The translations under genes were made by a program, and so were the position numbers. This document shows, in pieces, positions 53,628 to 63,083 of a stretch of 64,000 nucleotides of DNA. Below the pieces are notes generated by a model. It was given only the letters and a program-made list of their open reading frames with translations, ran no database searches and had not been told where the DNA came from. Origin of the DNA: Pseudomonas sp. Bout1 (GTDB lineage Bacteria; Pseudomonadota; Gammaproteobacteria; Pseudomonadales; Pseudomonadaceae); assembly GCF_034314165.1 (NCBI RefSeq), contig NZ_JAVIWK010000001.1, forward strand, positions 6,153,001 through 6,217,000, in the 5' to 3' direction. The number at the start of each line of letters is the position of its first letter. Position 1 is the first letter of the stretch.

Positions 53628-55526
53628 TTACTCTTCAAGGGCCGTAGCCTCCAGGCTGGATGGGGGGCCGCCATATTCGGGCTTGAGCTTGCCGTCTTCG
53701 GCCAACAGCCAGGCATCCATGATTTGACGCACCACGGGCGCGGCCACGCCGGAACCGGACTCACCGTTCTCGACCATCACGGCCACGGCGATTTTCGGGT
53801 TGTCGGCCGGCGCAAAGCCGACGAACAAGGCGTGGTCACGGTGGCGCTCCTGAACCTTGGAGCGGTCGTATTTCTCGCCCTGCTTGATCGCCACCACCTG
53901 GGCGGTACCGCTCTTGCCGGCAATCCGGTACTGCGCACCGACCGCCGCTTTACGCGCGGTGCCCCGGGCGCCGTGCATCACTTGCTGCATGCCATGGTTG
54001 ACCTTGGTCCAGTCGGACGGGTCGCGCAGCACAATGTCGGGAATCGGGCTTTCATCCACCGGGCGTTCGCCCTCGATGGTCTTGGCCAGGTGTGGGCGGT
54101 TCCACACACCTTTGTTGGCCACCAGTGCCGTGGCCTGGGCCAGTTGCAGCGGCGTGGCCTGCATATAGCCCTGGCCGATCCCCAGGATCAGGGTTTCGCC
54201 CGGGAACCACGCCTGGCGGCGGGTCGCACGCTTCCATTCGCGGGACGGCATCAGGCCTGGGGATTCTTCGAACATGTCCAGAGACACTTTCTGACCCAGG
54301 CCGAACTTGCCCATGTAGGTCGACAACCGATCAATCCCCAGCTTGTGGGCCAGGTCATAGAAGTAAGTGTCGTTGGAACGCATGATCGCCGTGTCGAGGT
54401 CCACATAGCCGTCGCCGGTGCGGTTCCAGTTACGGTATTTGTGATCGTAGTTGGGCAACATGTAGTAGCCGGGGTCGAACACGCGGCTCGACGCCGTGAC
54501 CACACCCGAGTCCAGGCCAGCAATCGCCACGGCTGGCTTGATGGTCGAGCCCGGCGGGTACAGGCCGCGCAAAACCCGGTTAAACAGTGGCCTGTCGATG
54601 GAATCGCGCAGCTCGGCGTAAGCCTTGAAGCTGATCCCGGTGACAAACAGGTTGGGGTCAAAACTTGGCTGGCTGACCATCGCCAGCACTTCGCCAGTGT
54701 TCGGGTCCAGCGCCACCACCGCGCCACGGCGACCGCCCAGGGCCATCTCCGCCGCTTCCTGCAACTTGATGTCCAGGCTCAGGACAATGTCCTTGCCGGG
54801 CACCGGGTCGGTGCGCTTGAGCACCCGCAGCACGCGGCCACGGGCGTTGGTCTCGACTTCCTCGTAACCCACCTGGCCATGCAGTTCCGGCTCGTAGAAG
54901 CGCTCGATGCCGGTCTTGCCGATGTGATGGGTGCCGCTGTAATTGACCGGGTCGAGGGTCTTGAGCTCTTTCTCGTTGATCCGGCCCATATAGCCGACCG
55001 AATGCGCGAAGTGCGCCCCTTGCGGGTAGTGACGCACCAACTGCGCCACCACTTCCACACCCGGCAGCCGGAACTGGTTCACCGCGATCCGGGCGATCTG
55101 CTCTTCGGTCAGCTCGAACAGGATCGGCACCGGCTCGAATGGCCGTCGCCCCTGCTTCATGCGTTTTTCGAAGATCACCCGGTCTTCCGGCGTCAGCTGC
55201 AGCACCTCCACGATCACATCGAGGATTTGCTGCCAGTCGCCGGAGCGTTCGCGGGTCATGCTCAGACTGAAGCTGGGCCGGTTATCCGCGACCACCACAC
55301 CATTACGGTCGAAAATCAGCCCACGAGTCGGCGGAATCGGCTGCACGTGCACCCGGTTGTTTTCCGACAGCGTGGAGTGATAGTCGTACTGAATCACCTG
55401 CAGGAAATACAGGCGGGCGATCAGCACACCCAGCAATACCACCACCAAAATCGCGCCGAACACCACCCGCGCGCGTACAAGACGTGCGTCTTTCTCGTGG
55501 TCCTTGATGCGGATCGGCTGGGTCAT
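53628..55526 (-). CDS. mrdA: penicillin-binding protein 2
   Basis: 632 residues. One N-terminal membrane helix (VVFGAILVVVLLGVLIARLYFLQ) anchors a periplasmic dimerisation and transpeptidase protein. Active-site motifs are STIK in YPPGSTIKPAVA, SND in MRSNDTYF, and KSGTAQV. It cross-links peptidoglycan during elongation, with RodA. The stop overlaps a possible TTG start of rodA. RlmH lies 15 bases upstream; the order mrdA-rodA is standard. Confidence 0.96.
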   Translation of the reverse strand: MTQPIRIKDHEKDARLVRARVVFGAILVVVLLGVLIARLYFLQVIQYDYHSTLSENNRVHVQPIPPTRGLIFDRNGVVVADNRPSFSLSMTRERSGDWQQILDVIVEVLQLTPEDRVIFEKRMKQGRRPFEPVPILFELTEEQIARIAVNQFRLPGVEVVAQLVRHYPQGAHFAHSVGYMGRINEKELKTLDPVNYSGTHHIGKTGIERFYEPELHGQVGYEEVETNARGRVLRVLKRTDPVPGKDIVLSLDIKLQEAAEMALGGRRGAVVALDPNTGEVLAMVSQPSFDPNLFVTGISFKAYAELRDSIDRPLFNRVLRGLYPPGSTIKPAVAIAGLDSGVVTASSRVFDPGYYMLPNYDHKYRNWNRTGDGYVDLDTAIMRSNDTYFYDLAHKLGIDRLSTYMGKFGLGQKVSLDMFEESPGLMPSREWKRATRRQAWFPGETLILGIGQGYMQATPLQLAQATALVANKGVWNRPHLAKTIEGERPVDESPIPDIVLRDPSDWTKVNHGMQQVMHGARGTARKAAVGAQYRIAGKSGTAQVVAIKQGEKYDRSKVQERHRDHALFVGFAPADNPKIAVAVMVENGESGSGVAAPVVRQIMDAWLLAEDGKLKPEYGGPPSSLEATALEE

Positions 55527-55541
55527 CAGGCAGGGCGCAGA

Positions 55542-56009
55542 TTATTTGTGATAAGGGTGCCCGGACAGGACTGTCCAGGCGCGATACAGCTGTTCACCGA
55601 TCAGAATCCTTACCAGCGGGTGCGGCAGCGTCAGCGGCGACAGCGACCAGCGCTGGTCAGCCCGCGCGCAGACTTCCGGCGCCAGCCCCTCGGGGCCGCC
55701 GACCATGAAGTTGACCGTGCGCGAATCCAGGCGCCAGCGGTCCAGTTCCACCGCCAACTGCTCGGTGCTCCAGGGCTTGCCGTGCACTTCGAGGGTCACG
55801 ATCCGCTCGTTGGGCCCGACCTTGGCCAACATGGCTTCGCCTTCCTGACGGATAAAGCGGGCCACGTCGGCATTCTTGCCCCGGGTATTGAGCGGTATTT
55901 CCACCAGTTCCAGCGCCAGTTCGGATGGCAGGCGCTTGGCATATTCATGCCAGCCTTCTTCCACCCACTTGGGCATGCGTGAACCGACAGCGATCAGACG
56001 CAGGCGCAC
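55542..56009 (-). CDS. rlmH: 23S rRNA (pseudouridine1915-N3)-methyltransferase
   Basis: 155 residues of the SPOUT family with a GTG start. It methylates N3 of pseudouridine 1915 in helix 69. The opening [37 protein letters not shown], then the knotted [45 protein letters not shown], closely matches RlmH. It is ten bases from the rsfS stop upstream and 15 from mrdA downstream, suggesting one transcript. Confidence 0.95.
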   Translation of the reverse strand: MRLRLIAVGSRMPKWVEEGWHEYAKRLPSELALELVEIPLNTRGKNADVARFIRQEGEAMLAKVGPNERIVTLEVHGKPWSTEQLAVELDRWRLDSRTVNFMVGGPEGLAPEVCARADQRWSLSPLTLPHPLVRILIGEQLYRAWTVLSGHPYHK

Positions 56010-56018
56010 AGCCGTTCC

Positions 56019-56513
56019 TTATTCCTGGTCTTTGTTGAGCTTGTCGAAGTGCGCGTGGCCAACTTCAGGGCTGTGGTGCTTGCCATCAGCGGCACGGCTC
56101 TGTTCGGCGCCTTTCCACAGACGCTCCAGGTCGTAGAACTGACGGGCGTTGCTGGTCATCATGTGAACGATCACGTCGTCCATGTCCAACAGCACCCAGT
56201 CGCTGTCGCCCTTGCCTTCTTCACCCAGTGGCTTGACGCCTTGGGCTTTGACCGCTTCGCGAACCTTGTCCAGCATCGCGCCGATCTGGCGGTTGGAGGT
56301 ACCGGTGGCGATGATCATGAAGTCGGTGATGCTCTGCTTGTCGCGCACGTCCAGGACTTGAATGTCCTGGGCTTTAACGTCTTCCAGGGCAGCCACAGCA
56401 ACCTTGACCAGCTCTTCGCCGGCCAGCTCAGGGCCGGTGTGGGCTTCTACTGGCAGAGGAGCGCTCTTGAACGTGCCTTTGCGCTTAACTTTGCTTACGT
56501 CTTTGTTCGTCAT
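56019..56513 (-). CDS. rsfS: ribosome silencing factor
   Basis: 164 residues. The conserved RsfS domain occupies about 35-140: VAALEDVKAQDIQVLDVRDKQSITDFMIIATGTSNRQIGAMLDKV, then LGEEGKGDSDWVLLDMDDVIVHMMTSNARQFYDLERLW. It binds L14 and blocks subunit joining in stationary phase. The first ~33 residues and the last ~22 (rich in Asp, Lys and His) are less conserved tails. Located between nadD and rlmH as in most bacteria. Confidence 0.95.
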   Translation of the reverse strand: MTNKDVSKVKRKGTFKSAPLPVEAHTGPELAGEELVKVAVAALEDVKAQDIQVLDVRDKQSITDFMIIATGTSNRQIGAMLDKVREAVKAQGVKPLGEEGKGDSDWVLLDMDDVIVHMMTSNARQFYDLERLWKGAEQSRAADGKHHSPEVGHAHFDKLNKDQE

Positions 56514-56582
56514 ATAAAACTCGTTTTGCTCGTATGTTCGGGCGCTCGCTGCACGAATGTTCGTGCGTTCAAGCGCGCCTTT

Positions 56583-57227
56583 TCAGTTCGACGCACGGTA
56601 AAGCCCGTGCGCATCGATGTAGGCCAGGACCGCGTCAGGCACCAGGAAACGTACCGACTTCCCGCTGGCCAGCAGTTGACGGATCTGGGTGGCAGACACC
56701 GCAAGCGGGGTTTGCCAGACGAATGCAATATTCCCGCTCGGCCCGGTCAGGGCCAATGGGTCACTTACCGACCGCGCTGCCAGCAGGTTGCGCAAGGCAT
56801 CCGGCGATTCTGCGTCGGCATCCGGGCGTTGCAGCACCAGGATGTGGCAATGCTGGAGCAACTCTTCCCAGCGGTGCCAAGTGGGCAGGCCGCAAAACGC
56901 GTCCCAGCCCAAAAGTAGAAATAACTGGTCATCCGCGGCCAACTCGGCCCGCATCAGTTCCAGGGTGTCGACAGTGTAGGACGGTTTGTCGCGCTTGAGT
57001 TCGCGGTCGTCCACCACCAGCGGTGCAATGCCGGCCACAGCGAGGCGGACCATCTCCAGGCGCTGCTGCGCAGACACTTGCGGCGTGTCGCGATGCGGCG
57101 GCCGGGCATTCGGTGCCAGGCGCAGCTCATCCAGCCCGAGGGCTTCGGCGACTTCCAGTGCACTGCGCAAATGGCCAATGTGCACGGGGTCGAAGGTGCC
57201 GCCGAGCAGCCCGATGCGTTTACCCAT
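56583..57227 (-). CDS. nadD: nicotinate-nucleotide adenylyltransferase
   Basis: 214 residues. The nucleotidyltransferase opening is [24 protein letters not shown] with the HxGH motif, and the closing is [36 protein letters not shown] with the family's SxTxxR counterpart. NadD adenylates nicotinate mononucleotide in NAD synthesis. The ATG overlaps the proA stop (TGATG), so it is coupled to proA. A 70-base gap with a small hairpin separates it from rsfS. Confidence 0.95.
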   Translation of the reverse strand: MGKRIGLLGGTFDPVHIGHLRSALEVAEALGLDELRLAPNARPPHRDTPQVSAQQRLEMVRLAVAGIAPLVVDDRELKRDKPSYTVDTLELMRAELAADDQLFLLLGWDAFCGLPTWHRWEELLQHCHILVLQRPDADAESPDALRNLLAARSVSDPLALTGPSGNIAFVWQTPLAVSATQIRQLLASGKSVRFLVPDAVLAYIDAHGLYRASN

Positions 57228-58492
57228 CAAGTGCGCACATGACCGTCACCGAACACCACGTACTTCTCGCTGGTCAGCCCTTCCAGGCCAACCGGGCCGC
57301 GTGCGTGGAGCTTGTCGGTGGAAATACCGATCTCCGCCCCCAGGCCATATTCGAAGCCGTCGGCAAAGCGCGTGGAGGCGTTGACCATCACCGAAGCGGA
57401 ATCCACTTCGTTGAGGAAACGCCGGGCATCGCTGAAATGCTCGGTGACAATGGCGTCGGTGTGCTTGGAGCCGTATTGGTTGATGTGGTCGATGGCCTGG
57501 TCCAGATCGTCAACGATGCGGATCGACAGGATCGGCGCCGTGTACTCGGTGTACCAGTCCTGCTCGGTGGCTTCGATCACGTCGCTGCCGAGGATTGCCC
57601 GGGTGCGCTCGCAACCACGCAGTTCAACGCCCTTGTCGCGGTAGATGGCAGCCAGCGGCGGCAGCACGCGCTCGGCAATGCCGACGTGCACCAACAGGGT
57701 TTCCATGGTGTTGCACGGGGCGTAGCGGTGGGTCTTGGCGTTGTCGGCGATGCGGATCGCCTTGTCGAGGTCGGCGGCGATGTCGATGAACACGTGGCAG
57801 ACGCCATCCAGGTGCTTGATAACCGGCACCTTGGCATCACGGCTCACACGCTCGATCAGGCTCTTGCCACCGCGTGGCACGATCACGTCGACGAACTCGG
57901 GCATGGTGATCAATGCGCCAACGGCGGCGCGGTCGGTGGTTTTAACCACTTGCACCACTTCGGCCGGCAAATCGGCCACGGCCAGGCCCTGCTGAATGCA
58001 CGCGGCGATGGCACGGTTGGAATTGATGGCCTCGGAGCCGCCCCGCAGGATGGTGGCGTTGCCGGACTTGAGGCACAGGCTCGCGGCGTCGATGGTCACG
58101 TTCGGGCGCGACTCATAGATGATGCCGATCACGCCCAGGGGCACGCGCATCTTGCCGACCTGGATGCCCGAAGGCAGGTAGCGCATGTCGCGGATTTCAC
58201 CGATGGGGTCCGGCAGCTTGGCCACCTGACGCAAACCTTCGATCATGTCGTCAATGCGGTCTGGCGTCAGCGCCAGGCGGTCCAGCAAGGCAGGCTCCAG
58301 GCCGTTGGCACGGCCATTGGCCAAATCCAGTTCATTGGCAGCCGTCAGCTCGGAGCGCGAGGCATCCAGAGCGTCGGCAGCCGCCAGCAAGGCGCGGTTC
58401 TTCTGCGCAGTGCTCGCACGGGCGATCAACCGCGAGGCCTGACGGGCAGCGCGACCCAGGCGGGTCATGTAGTCAAGAACGGACTCAGTCAT
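57227..58492 (-). CDS. proA: gamma-glutamyl phosphate reductase
   Basis: 421 residues. ProA reduces gamma-glutamyl phosphate to glutamate semialdehyde in proline synthesis, using NADPH. Diagnostic parts are [39 protein letters not shown], the [13 protein letters not shown] segment, and the catalytic cysteine in [14 protein letters not shown]. The C-terminal [23 protein letters not shown] is typical. Start at [13 protein letters not shown]; the earlier in-frame ATG at 58513 lacks homology. It heads the leftward proA-nadD-rsfS-rlmH-mrdA-rodA cluster. Confidence 0.96.
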   Translation of the reverse strand: MTESVLDYMTRLGRAARQASRLIARASTAQKNRALLAAADALDASRSELTAANELDLANGRANGLEPALLDRLALTPDRIDDMIEGLRQVAKLPDPIGEIRDMRYLPSGIQVGKMRVPLGVIGIIYESRPNVTIDAASLCLKSGNATILRGGSEAINSNRAIAACIQQGLAVADLPAEVVQVVKTTDRAAVGALITMPEFVDVIVPRGGKSLIERVSRDAKVPVIKHLDGVCHVFIDIAADLDKAIRIADNAKTHRYAPCNTMETLLVHVGIAERVLPPLAAIYRDKGVELRGCERTRAILGSDVIEATEQDWYTEYTAPILSIRIVDDLDQAIDHINQYGSKHTDAIVTEHFSDARRFLNEVDSASVMVNASTRFADGFEYGLGAEIGISTDKLHARGPVGLEGLTSEKYVVFGDGHVRT

Positions 58493-58668
58493 GGTCTGGT
58501 GGGGTCTTGGCAAAGAGGAAAGCGGCAGATTATAGCTGTGACGCAGCGCGACTGACAGCGGTGAGGGGCGGATGGTCGAAATGAACTGTAAAAACCCGAC
58601 GTTCAGCGGGAATTAAGGCAGGAGTTGTTATCATCCTGTCACATTTAGCCGTATTACCTTTGATCGCC

Positions 58669-59352
58669 ATGCCCACTCTTGCCCCGCCAACCCCTGTAAA
58701 TGCCCTGCCCGACGGCTTTTTCGACCGCGACGCGCAACTGCTCGCACGGGAATTGCTCGGGAAAGTGATTCGCCATCGCGTGGGCGATTTGTGGCTGTCG
58801 GCGCGAATTATCGAAACCGAAGCCTATTACCTCGCCGAAAAAGGCAGCCACGCGTCCCTGGGCTACACAGAAAAGCGTAAGGCTTTGTTTCTGGATGGCG
58901 GGCACATCTACATGTACTACGCCCGCGGCGGTGATTCGCTGAACTTCAGCGCCCACGGCCCAGGCAATGCGGTGCTGATCAAATCGGCGTATCCGTGGGT
59001 CGACGAAGTGTCCGGCCCGGCCAGCCTGGCCCAGATGCTGTTGAACAACCCGGATGCCAGTGGCCGGCCTCGCACCTCGCAAAAGTTGTGTGCCGGCCAG
59101 ACCCTGCTGTGCAAGGCCTTGGGCTTGAAGGTGCCGATGTGGGATGCCAAGCGCTTTGATCAGGAGCTTCTGTACGTCGAAGACGTGGGTCTGGCACCCG
59201 GGCAGATTATCCAGACCACCCGCCTGGGCATTCCCGGCGGGCGCGATGAACACCTGATGTACCGTTTTGTGGATGCCGGTTACGCCCCGTATTGCACTCG
59301 GAACCCGCTGCGCCGGGGCCAGGTCGAAGGTCGCGACTATTTTTTGATTTGA
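58669..59352 (+). CDS. 3-methyladenine DNA glycosylase (AAG/Mpg family)
   Basis: 227 residues from the ATG at 58669; a TTG nine bases upstream is possible. The AAG fold shows DRDAQLLARELLGKVIRH, RIIETEAYYLAEKGSHASLGYTEKRKALFLDGGHIYMYYARGGDSLNFS (with the catalytic Glu in ETEAY), and the closing TTRLGIPGGRDEHLMYRFVDAGYAPYC. It excises alkylated purines such as 3-methyladenine from DNA. It is not the AlkA or Tag family. It diverges from proA and is followed by a REP pair. Confidence 0.9.
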   Translation: MPTLAPPTPVNALPDGFFDRDAQLLARELLGKVIRHRVGDLWLSARIIETEAYYLAEKGSHASLGYTEKRKALFLDGGHIYMYYARGGDSLNFSAHGPGNAVLIKSAYPWVDEVSGPASLAQMLLNNPDASGRPRTSQKLCAGQTLLCKALGLKVPMWDAKRFDQELLYVEDVGLAPGQIIQTTRLGIPGGRDEHLMYRFVDAGYAPYCTRNPLRRGQVEGRDYFLI

Positions 59353-59368
59353 AAACATACATAAACCT

Positions 59369-59435
59369 GTAGGAGCCCGGCTTGCCGGCGATAGCGGACC
59401 CAAGGACGCCATCGCCGGCAAGCCGGGCTCCTACA
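59369..59435. repeat. REP pair, TGTAGGAGCCCGGCTTGCCGGCGAT class
   Basis: Two perfect 24-base inverted arms (TGTAGGAGCCCGGCTTGCCG and complement) make a compact hairpin between two genes on the same strand. It is a third REP variant, with CCGGCTTGCCGG core. Confidence 0.87.
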
Positions 59436-59464
59436 AGGACGATCTACAAAAGGGAGTTGTTTTT

Positions 59465-60781
59465 ATGGGCCCATGGCTCGATGGAATTACCGGCTGGCTG
59501 TCCCTGAACCCGCAATGGCTGGCGGTGGCGGTATTTGTCGTGGCGTGCGTGGAGTGCCTGGCAATCGCCGGCCTGATCGTACCGGGCACGGTATTGCTGT
59601 TTGCCATCGCTGCATTGGCTGGCAGTGGCGCGTTGCCACTAGGAGAAACCCTGTTGCTGGGCTTCCTCGGCGGCGTGCTGGGCGATGTTGTTTCCTACTT
59701 CCTCGGTCGCCATTTCCACCAGAACATCCGGCGTCTTCCCGGCCTGCGGCACCACCCTGAATGGATCAGCGGTGCGGAGACCTACTTCCACAAGTACGGC
59801 ATCGCCAGCCTGCTGGTAGGACGTTTTATTGGCCCGCTGCGGCCGATGTTGCCGATGGTCGCGGGCATGTGCGACATGCCCTTCCCGCGCTTTGCTGCGG
59901 TGAGCCTGCTGGCCGGCGCAGGCTGGGCGGTGGTGTACCTGCTACCAGGCTGGGCCACCGGCGCGGCCTTGCGCCTGCCATTGCCAGAAGGTTTCTGGCC
60001 AGAGGCCGGCATCGTCGCCGCGTGCCTCGCCGTATTGATCGGCGTAAGCCTCAACAGCAGCCTGCGCGGCCATCGGCGCGCCACGCTGTGGATTGGCTGC
60101 ATCGGTGGTGCATTGCTGATCGCACTGTTTATTGGCTATCCGCACCTGAACGACTTTGATCAGGGCTTGATGGCGCTGGTGCAGGAACACCGCGGCCCGG
60201 CGATCGACCGGGCCATGGTGATGGTGACCCAGCTCGGCGAGTTCAAGAAGATGTTTGTCGCCAGCGCCGTGTTGACGGGCCTGCTGGTCGTGATGCGCCA
60301 ATGGCGCCAGGCAATCTTTGTCGGCGCCACCCTGCTGGGCGCCGCGCTGATCAACACCGGGACCAAGCTGTTTTTTGCGCGGATGCGCCCGGAAGTGCTG
60401 ACCGACCCACTCACCAGTTTCAGCATGCCCAGCGGCCACGCATCCGGCTCGTTTGCGTTCTTTCTGGCATTGGCAGTGCTGGCCGGCCGTGGTCAACCGA
60501 CCCGCCTGCGCCTGACCTGGCTGGTGCTGGGCTGCATTCCCGCCGCCACCATCGCGATTTCCCGGGTGTACCTGGGCGCGCACTGGCCGACGGATATCCT
60601 GGCGGGCACCCTGCTGGCGATGACGGTCTGTGCCTTCAGCCTGACCTTCAGCCAGCATCGCAGCCTGTTGCCGCCGATGCCGCCGAAAGTCTGGTGGTTG
60701 ATCCTCCCGGTGTGTGGCGCAGTGCTCGGCGCGATTGCGTTTACCGGCACGTCCCATGCGCTGCTCAGGTACGCCTACTGA
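59465..60781 (+). CDS. DedA-PAP2 fusion membrane phosphatase
   Basis: 438 residues in two parts. The N-terminal ~200 residues form a DedA/SNARE-associated domain with re-entrant and membrane helices, including ECLAIAGLIVPGTVLLFAIAALAG, GDVVSYFLGRHF and VGRFIGPLRPMLPMVAGMCDM. The C-terminal ~230 residues form a PAP2 phosphatase with complete motifs: KLFFARMRP (KX6RP), PSGHASGS, and SRVYLGAHWPTDILAG (SRX5HX3D). It probably dephosphorylates undecaprenyl pyrophosphate or phosphatidyl lipids, with DedA linked to lipid-carrier translocation. The stop overlaps the convergent Lon-domain gene by seven bases. Confidence 0.88.
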   Translation: MGPWLDGITGWLSLNPQWLAVAVFVVACVECLAIAGLIVPGTVLLFAIAALAGSGALPLGETLLLGFLGGVLGDVVSYFLGRHFHQNIRRLPGLRHHPEWISGAETYFHKYGIASLLVGRFIGPLRPMLPMVAGMCDMPFPRFAAVSLLAGAGWAVVYLLPGWATGAALRLPLPEGFWPEAGIVAACLAVLIGVSLNSSLRGHRRATLWIGCIGGALLIALFIGYPHLNDFDQGLMALVQEHRGPAIDRAMVMVTQLGEFKKMFVASAVLTGLLVVMRQWRQAIFVGATLLGAALINTGTKLFFARMRPEVLTDPLTSFSMPSGHASGSFAFFLALAVLAGRGQPTRLRLTWLVLGCIPAATIAISRVYLGAHWPTDILAGTLLAMTVCAFSLTFSQHRSLLPPMPPKVWWLILPVCGAVLGAIAFTGTSHALLRYAY

Positions 60782-61368
60782 GTAAACAGTTCGCCCTGCA
60801 GCTCATCCAGTAATAGCTGGATCGCGTCCAGGCGTTGCTGCGGGTCGTCAAGTTGCAGCAGGTCGATCTTGTCGGCCTCGGTGAAGGGCAGCAAGTAGGC
60901 CAACTGATTGCCCAGCGCTTGCTGGCCATCGGCGTGAGTGCCCATGTCCAGCGACGCAACCATCGGGTGTTCGGCCAGCGCATGGAGCAGCGCCAGCAGG
61001 TCAGCGTCCTCCTCTTCCAGCGGCTGCTCGGGCTGTTCGTCCAGCCACTGCACTTGTGCCACCAGCAGTTGGTCCTTCTGCACACCGGCATCACGCACGC
61101 GGAAACGCCGGCCGCCCTCGACCCGAATGCCCAACAAGCCATTGTCCTGCTGCTTGAAGTCGCGAATCAGTGCTTCGCAGCCAATCAACGCATAGCCATC
61201 CGGCGCCAGCCCCACTTCCTTGCCGTCGAGGATGCACACCACGCCAAAGCTTTCGCCCTTTTTCATGCAGCGGCTGATCATGTCCAGGTAGCGCGCCTCG
61301 AACAATTGCAGGTCAAGGGTGCACCCGGGAAACAGCACGGTATTGAGCGGGAAAAGCGCCAGACTCAT
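60775..61368 (-). CDS. stand-alone Lon substrate-binding (LON domain) protein
   Basis: 197 residues, a single LON/PUA-like domain without AAA or protease domains. The opening LALFPLNTVLFPGCTLDLQLFEARYLDMISRCMKKGESFGVVCI is the LON N-terminal pattern; later FRVRDAGVQKDQLLVAQVQWLDEQPEQPLEEED and an all-helical C-terminus complete it. The family is widespread (YcaQ-unrelated, sometimes called PA-domain) and its role is unclear. Adjacent to lrgB on the same strand with a 21-base gap, so probably co-transcribed. Confidence 0.9.
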   Translation of the reverse strand: MSLALFPLNTVLFPGCTLDLQLFEARYLDMISRCMKKGESFGVVCILDGKEVGLAPDGYALIGCEALIRDFKQQDNGLLGIRVEGGRRFRVRDAGVQKDQLLVAQVQWLDEQPEQPLEEEDADLLALLHALAEHPMVASLDMGTHADGQQALGNQLAYLLPFTEADKIDLLQLDDPQQRLDAIQLLLDELQGELFTQ

Positions 61369-61389
61369 AAAGGTTTCCTTAAACCCGAC

Positions 61390-62106
61390 TTAAATAACCA
61401 GCGACACGGCCAACGGCAGGAAGACTGCCGTGGCCACGCCCATCAAACTCATGGCCAGCGCCGCAAAGGCGCCGGTCTCTTCGCTTTCCTGCAAGGCCAC
61501 CGAGGTGCCCACGGCGTGAGCGGTCATGCCCAACGCCATGCCGCGCGCCTCGGGGCTGTGCACGCCCAGGCGCGACAAATACGCCGGCCCGATCATCGCG
61601 CCGATCACCCCGGTAATCAGCACAAACACTGCCGCCAATGCCGCCACGCCGCCGATCTGCTCGGCCACCAACATCGCAATCGGCGAGGTCACGGACTTGG
61701 GCGCCATGGTCATCAGCATCATGTGTTCAGCGCCAAACCACCACCCCAACAGCACGCACAGGCCGGTGGCCAATACACCGCCCACCACAAGCGTAGTAAA
61801 AATCGGCCAGAACAATTGGCGAATCCGTCGCAGATTCAGGTAAAGCGGCACCGCCAGGGCTACCGTCGCCGGGCCCAGCAGGATGCTCATGATCTCGGTG
61901 CTCTTGCGGTACTCGGCGTACGTCAGGCCACACCCAAGTAACACGCCGATCACCAGCAGCATCGACACCAGCACCGGCTGCAGGAAAATCCAGCGGGTTT
62001 TCTCGAAACCGGCCAGCACCAGTTGATAGGCGCCAAGGGTGATGCCAATGCCGAACAGCGGATGATGGATGACTGCCGTCCACGCGCCGTCCCAGTCGAA
62101 GATCAT
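61390..62106 (-). CDS. lrgB: LrgB-family inner-membrane protein
   Basis: 238 residues with about seven helices. The conserved segment MTMAPKSVTSPIAMLVAEQIGG and LGMTAHAVGTSVALQESEETGAFAALAMSLMG identify the LrgB/CidB family. It acts with LrgA in control of murein hydrolase export and cell death, or in pyruvate uptake in some bacteria. The ATG overlaps the LrgA stop (ATGA). Likely one operon lrgA-lrgB-LON gene. Confidence 0.93.
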   Translation of the reverse strand: MIFDWDGAWTAVIHHPLFGIGITLGAYQLVLAGFEKTRWIFLQPVLVSMLLVIGVLLGCGLTYAEYRKSTEIMSILLGPATVALAVPLYLNLRRIRQLFWPIFTTLVVGGVLATGLCVLLGWWFGAEHMMLMTMAPKSVTSPIAMLVAEQIGGVAALAAVFVLITGVIGAMIGPAYLSRLGVHSPEARGMALGMTAHAVGTSVALQESEETGAFAALAMSLMGVATAVFLPLAVSLVI

Positions 62107-62456
62107 TGCCCCTTCTCCTTGCGCTTGACCATATGCTGCATCAGCACGCCGATAAAGCCCATGGCGATCACCAACGACAGCACCAACGCGCCGACGATAG
62201 CCCAGAAGTCGGCGGCGATGTCCTTGGCATACACCATCACACCCACGGCCGGCGGCACCAGCAGCAACGGCAGGTAGCGCAGCAGGCTGCTCGCCGCCTG
62301 GCTCAGGGGCTCACCGACTTCGCCGCGCCATATCAGGAATGCCAGCATCAACAGCAGGCCAATAATCGGCCCCGGCAACACCGGGACAAACAAATGATTG
62401 AGCGCCGTGCCGAGCAATTGAAACAGCACCAGCCATGTCAGACCGCGTAACAGCAT
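62103..62456 (-). CDS. lrgA: LrgA/CidA-family holin-like protein
   Basis: 117 residues with four helices and a charged C-terminal tail (VKRKEKGQ). The LPGPIIGLLLMLAFLIWRGE and LPLLLVPPAVGVMVYA segments match LrgA/CidA, which are holin-like and pair with LrgB/CidB. In bacteria the pair modulates cell lysis or small-molecule transport. It is first of the operon; its stop overlaps lrgB. Confidence 0.92.
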   Translation of the reverse strand: MLLRGLTWLVLFQLLGTALNHLFVPVLPGPIIGLLLMLAFLIWRGEVGEPLSQAASSLLRYLPLLLVPPAVGVMVYAKDIAADFWAIVGALVLSLVIAMGFIGVLMQHMVKRKEKGQ

Positions 62457-62576
62457 CGTTCTCCCCCCCTGAAACGTACCGGCATTATAAGCACGCCGTC
62501 CCTATGGAACGGCATTCGCCAAAAGCATGGTGGGTTGACCGGCCCAAGTGCCCGTGATGATCTACATTGGTTCTCG

Positions 62577-62586
62577 GGACCGGTCC
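62577..62586. promoter_or_regulatory. perfect palindrome upstream of the MaoC-type gene
   Basis: GGACCGGTCC, a perfect 10-bp palindrome, lies about 35 bases before the ATG of the hydratase gene, between TTGACC (62534) and the start. It could be an operator; evidence is weak. Confidence 0.25.
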
Positions 62587-62620
62587 AAAAATACAAAATG
62601 ATGAACCAAGGAGAGTCGCA

Positions 62621-63076
62621 ATGCCCTCAGTACCCGTAGCGCAACTCAAGGATTATGTCGGCAAGGAACTGGGACGTTCCGCATGGCTCACTATCGATCA
62701 GGCACGCATCAACCTGTTCGCCGAGGCCACCGGCGATTTTCAGTTCATCCATGTCGACCCGGTTAAAGCCGCCCAGACACCGTTCGGCGGCACCATTGCC
62801 CACGGTTTCCTGTCGCTGTCGCTGATACCCAAGTTGATCGAAGACATCCTGATCATGCCCGAAGGCCTGAAGATGGCGGTCAACTATGGCCTGGACAGCG
62901 TACGCTTCATCCAGCCGGTGAAGGTCGATTCCAGGGTGCGGCTGGCCGTGACCCTGACCGACGCCACCGAGAAGAAGCCCGGGCAATGGTTGCTCAAGGC
63001 CACCTGCACCCTGGAAATCGATGGCCAGGAAAAGCCTGCCTATATAGCCGAGTCGCTGTCACTCTGCTTCGTCTGA
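62621..63076 (+). CDS. MaoC/(R)-hydratase-like dehydratase
   Basis: 151 residues from the ATG at 62621, preceded by AAGGAGAG; an in-frame start at 62567 adds 18 unsupported residues. The hot-dog hydratase motif is visible as FAEATGDFQFIHVDPVKA followed by TPFGGTIAHGFLSLSLIPKL, with the catalytic Asp/His pair. Later VNYGLDSVRFIQPVKVDSRVRL is typical. The family hydrates enoyl-CoA (R-specific), supplying 3-hydroxyacyl-CoA for PHA or catabolism, and includes NodN-like proteins. Single gene. Confidence 0.92.
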   Translation: MPSVPVAQLKDYVGKELGRSAWLTIDQARINLFAEATGDFQFIHVDPVKAAQTPFGGTIAHGFLSLSLIPKLIEDILIMPEGLKMAVNYGLDSVRFIQPVKVDSRVRLAVTLTDATEKKPGQWLLKATCTLEIDGQEKPAYIAESLSLCFV

Positions 63077-63083
63077 GCCCTGC

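Noticed and set aside
53394..55982. 862-codon open frame opposite mrdA
   Set aside because: No recognisable domains and highly biased composition (His/Gln/Arg rich). The other strand encodes PBP2 with all motifs.
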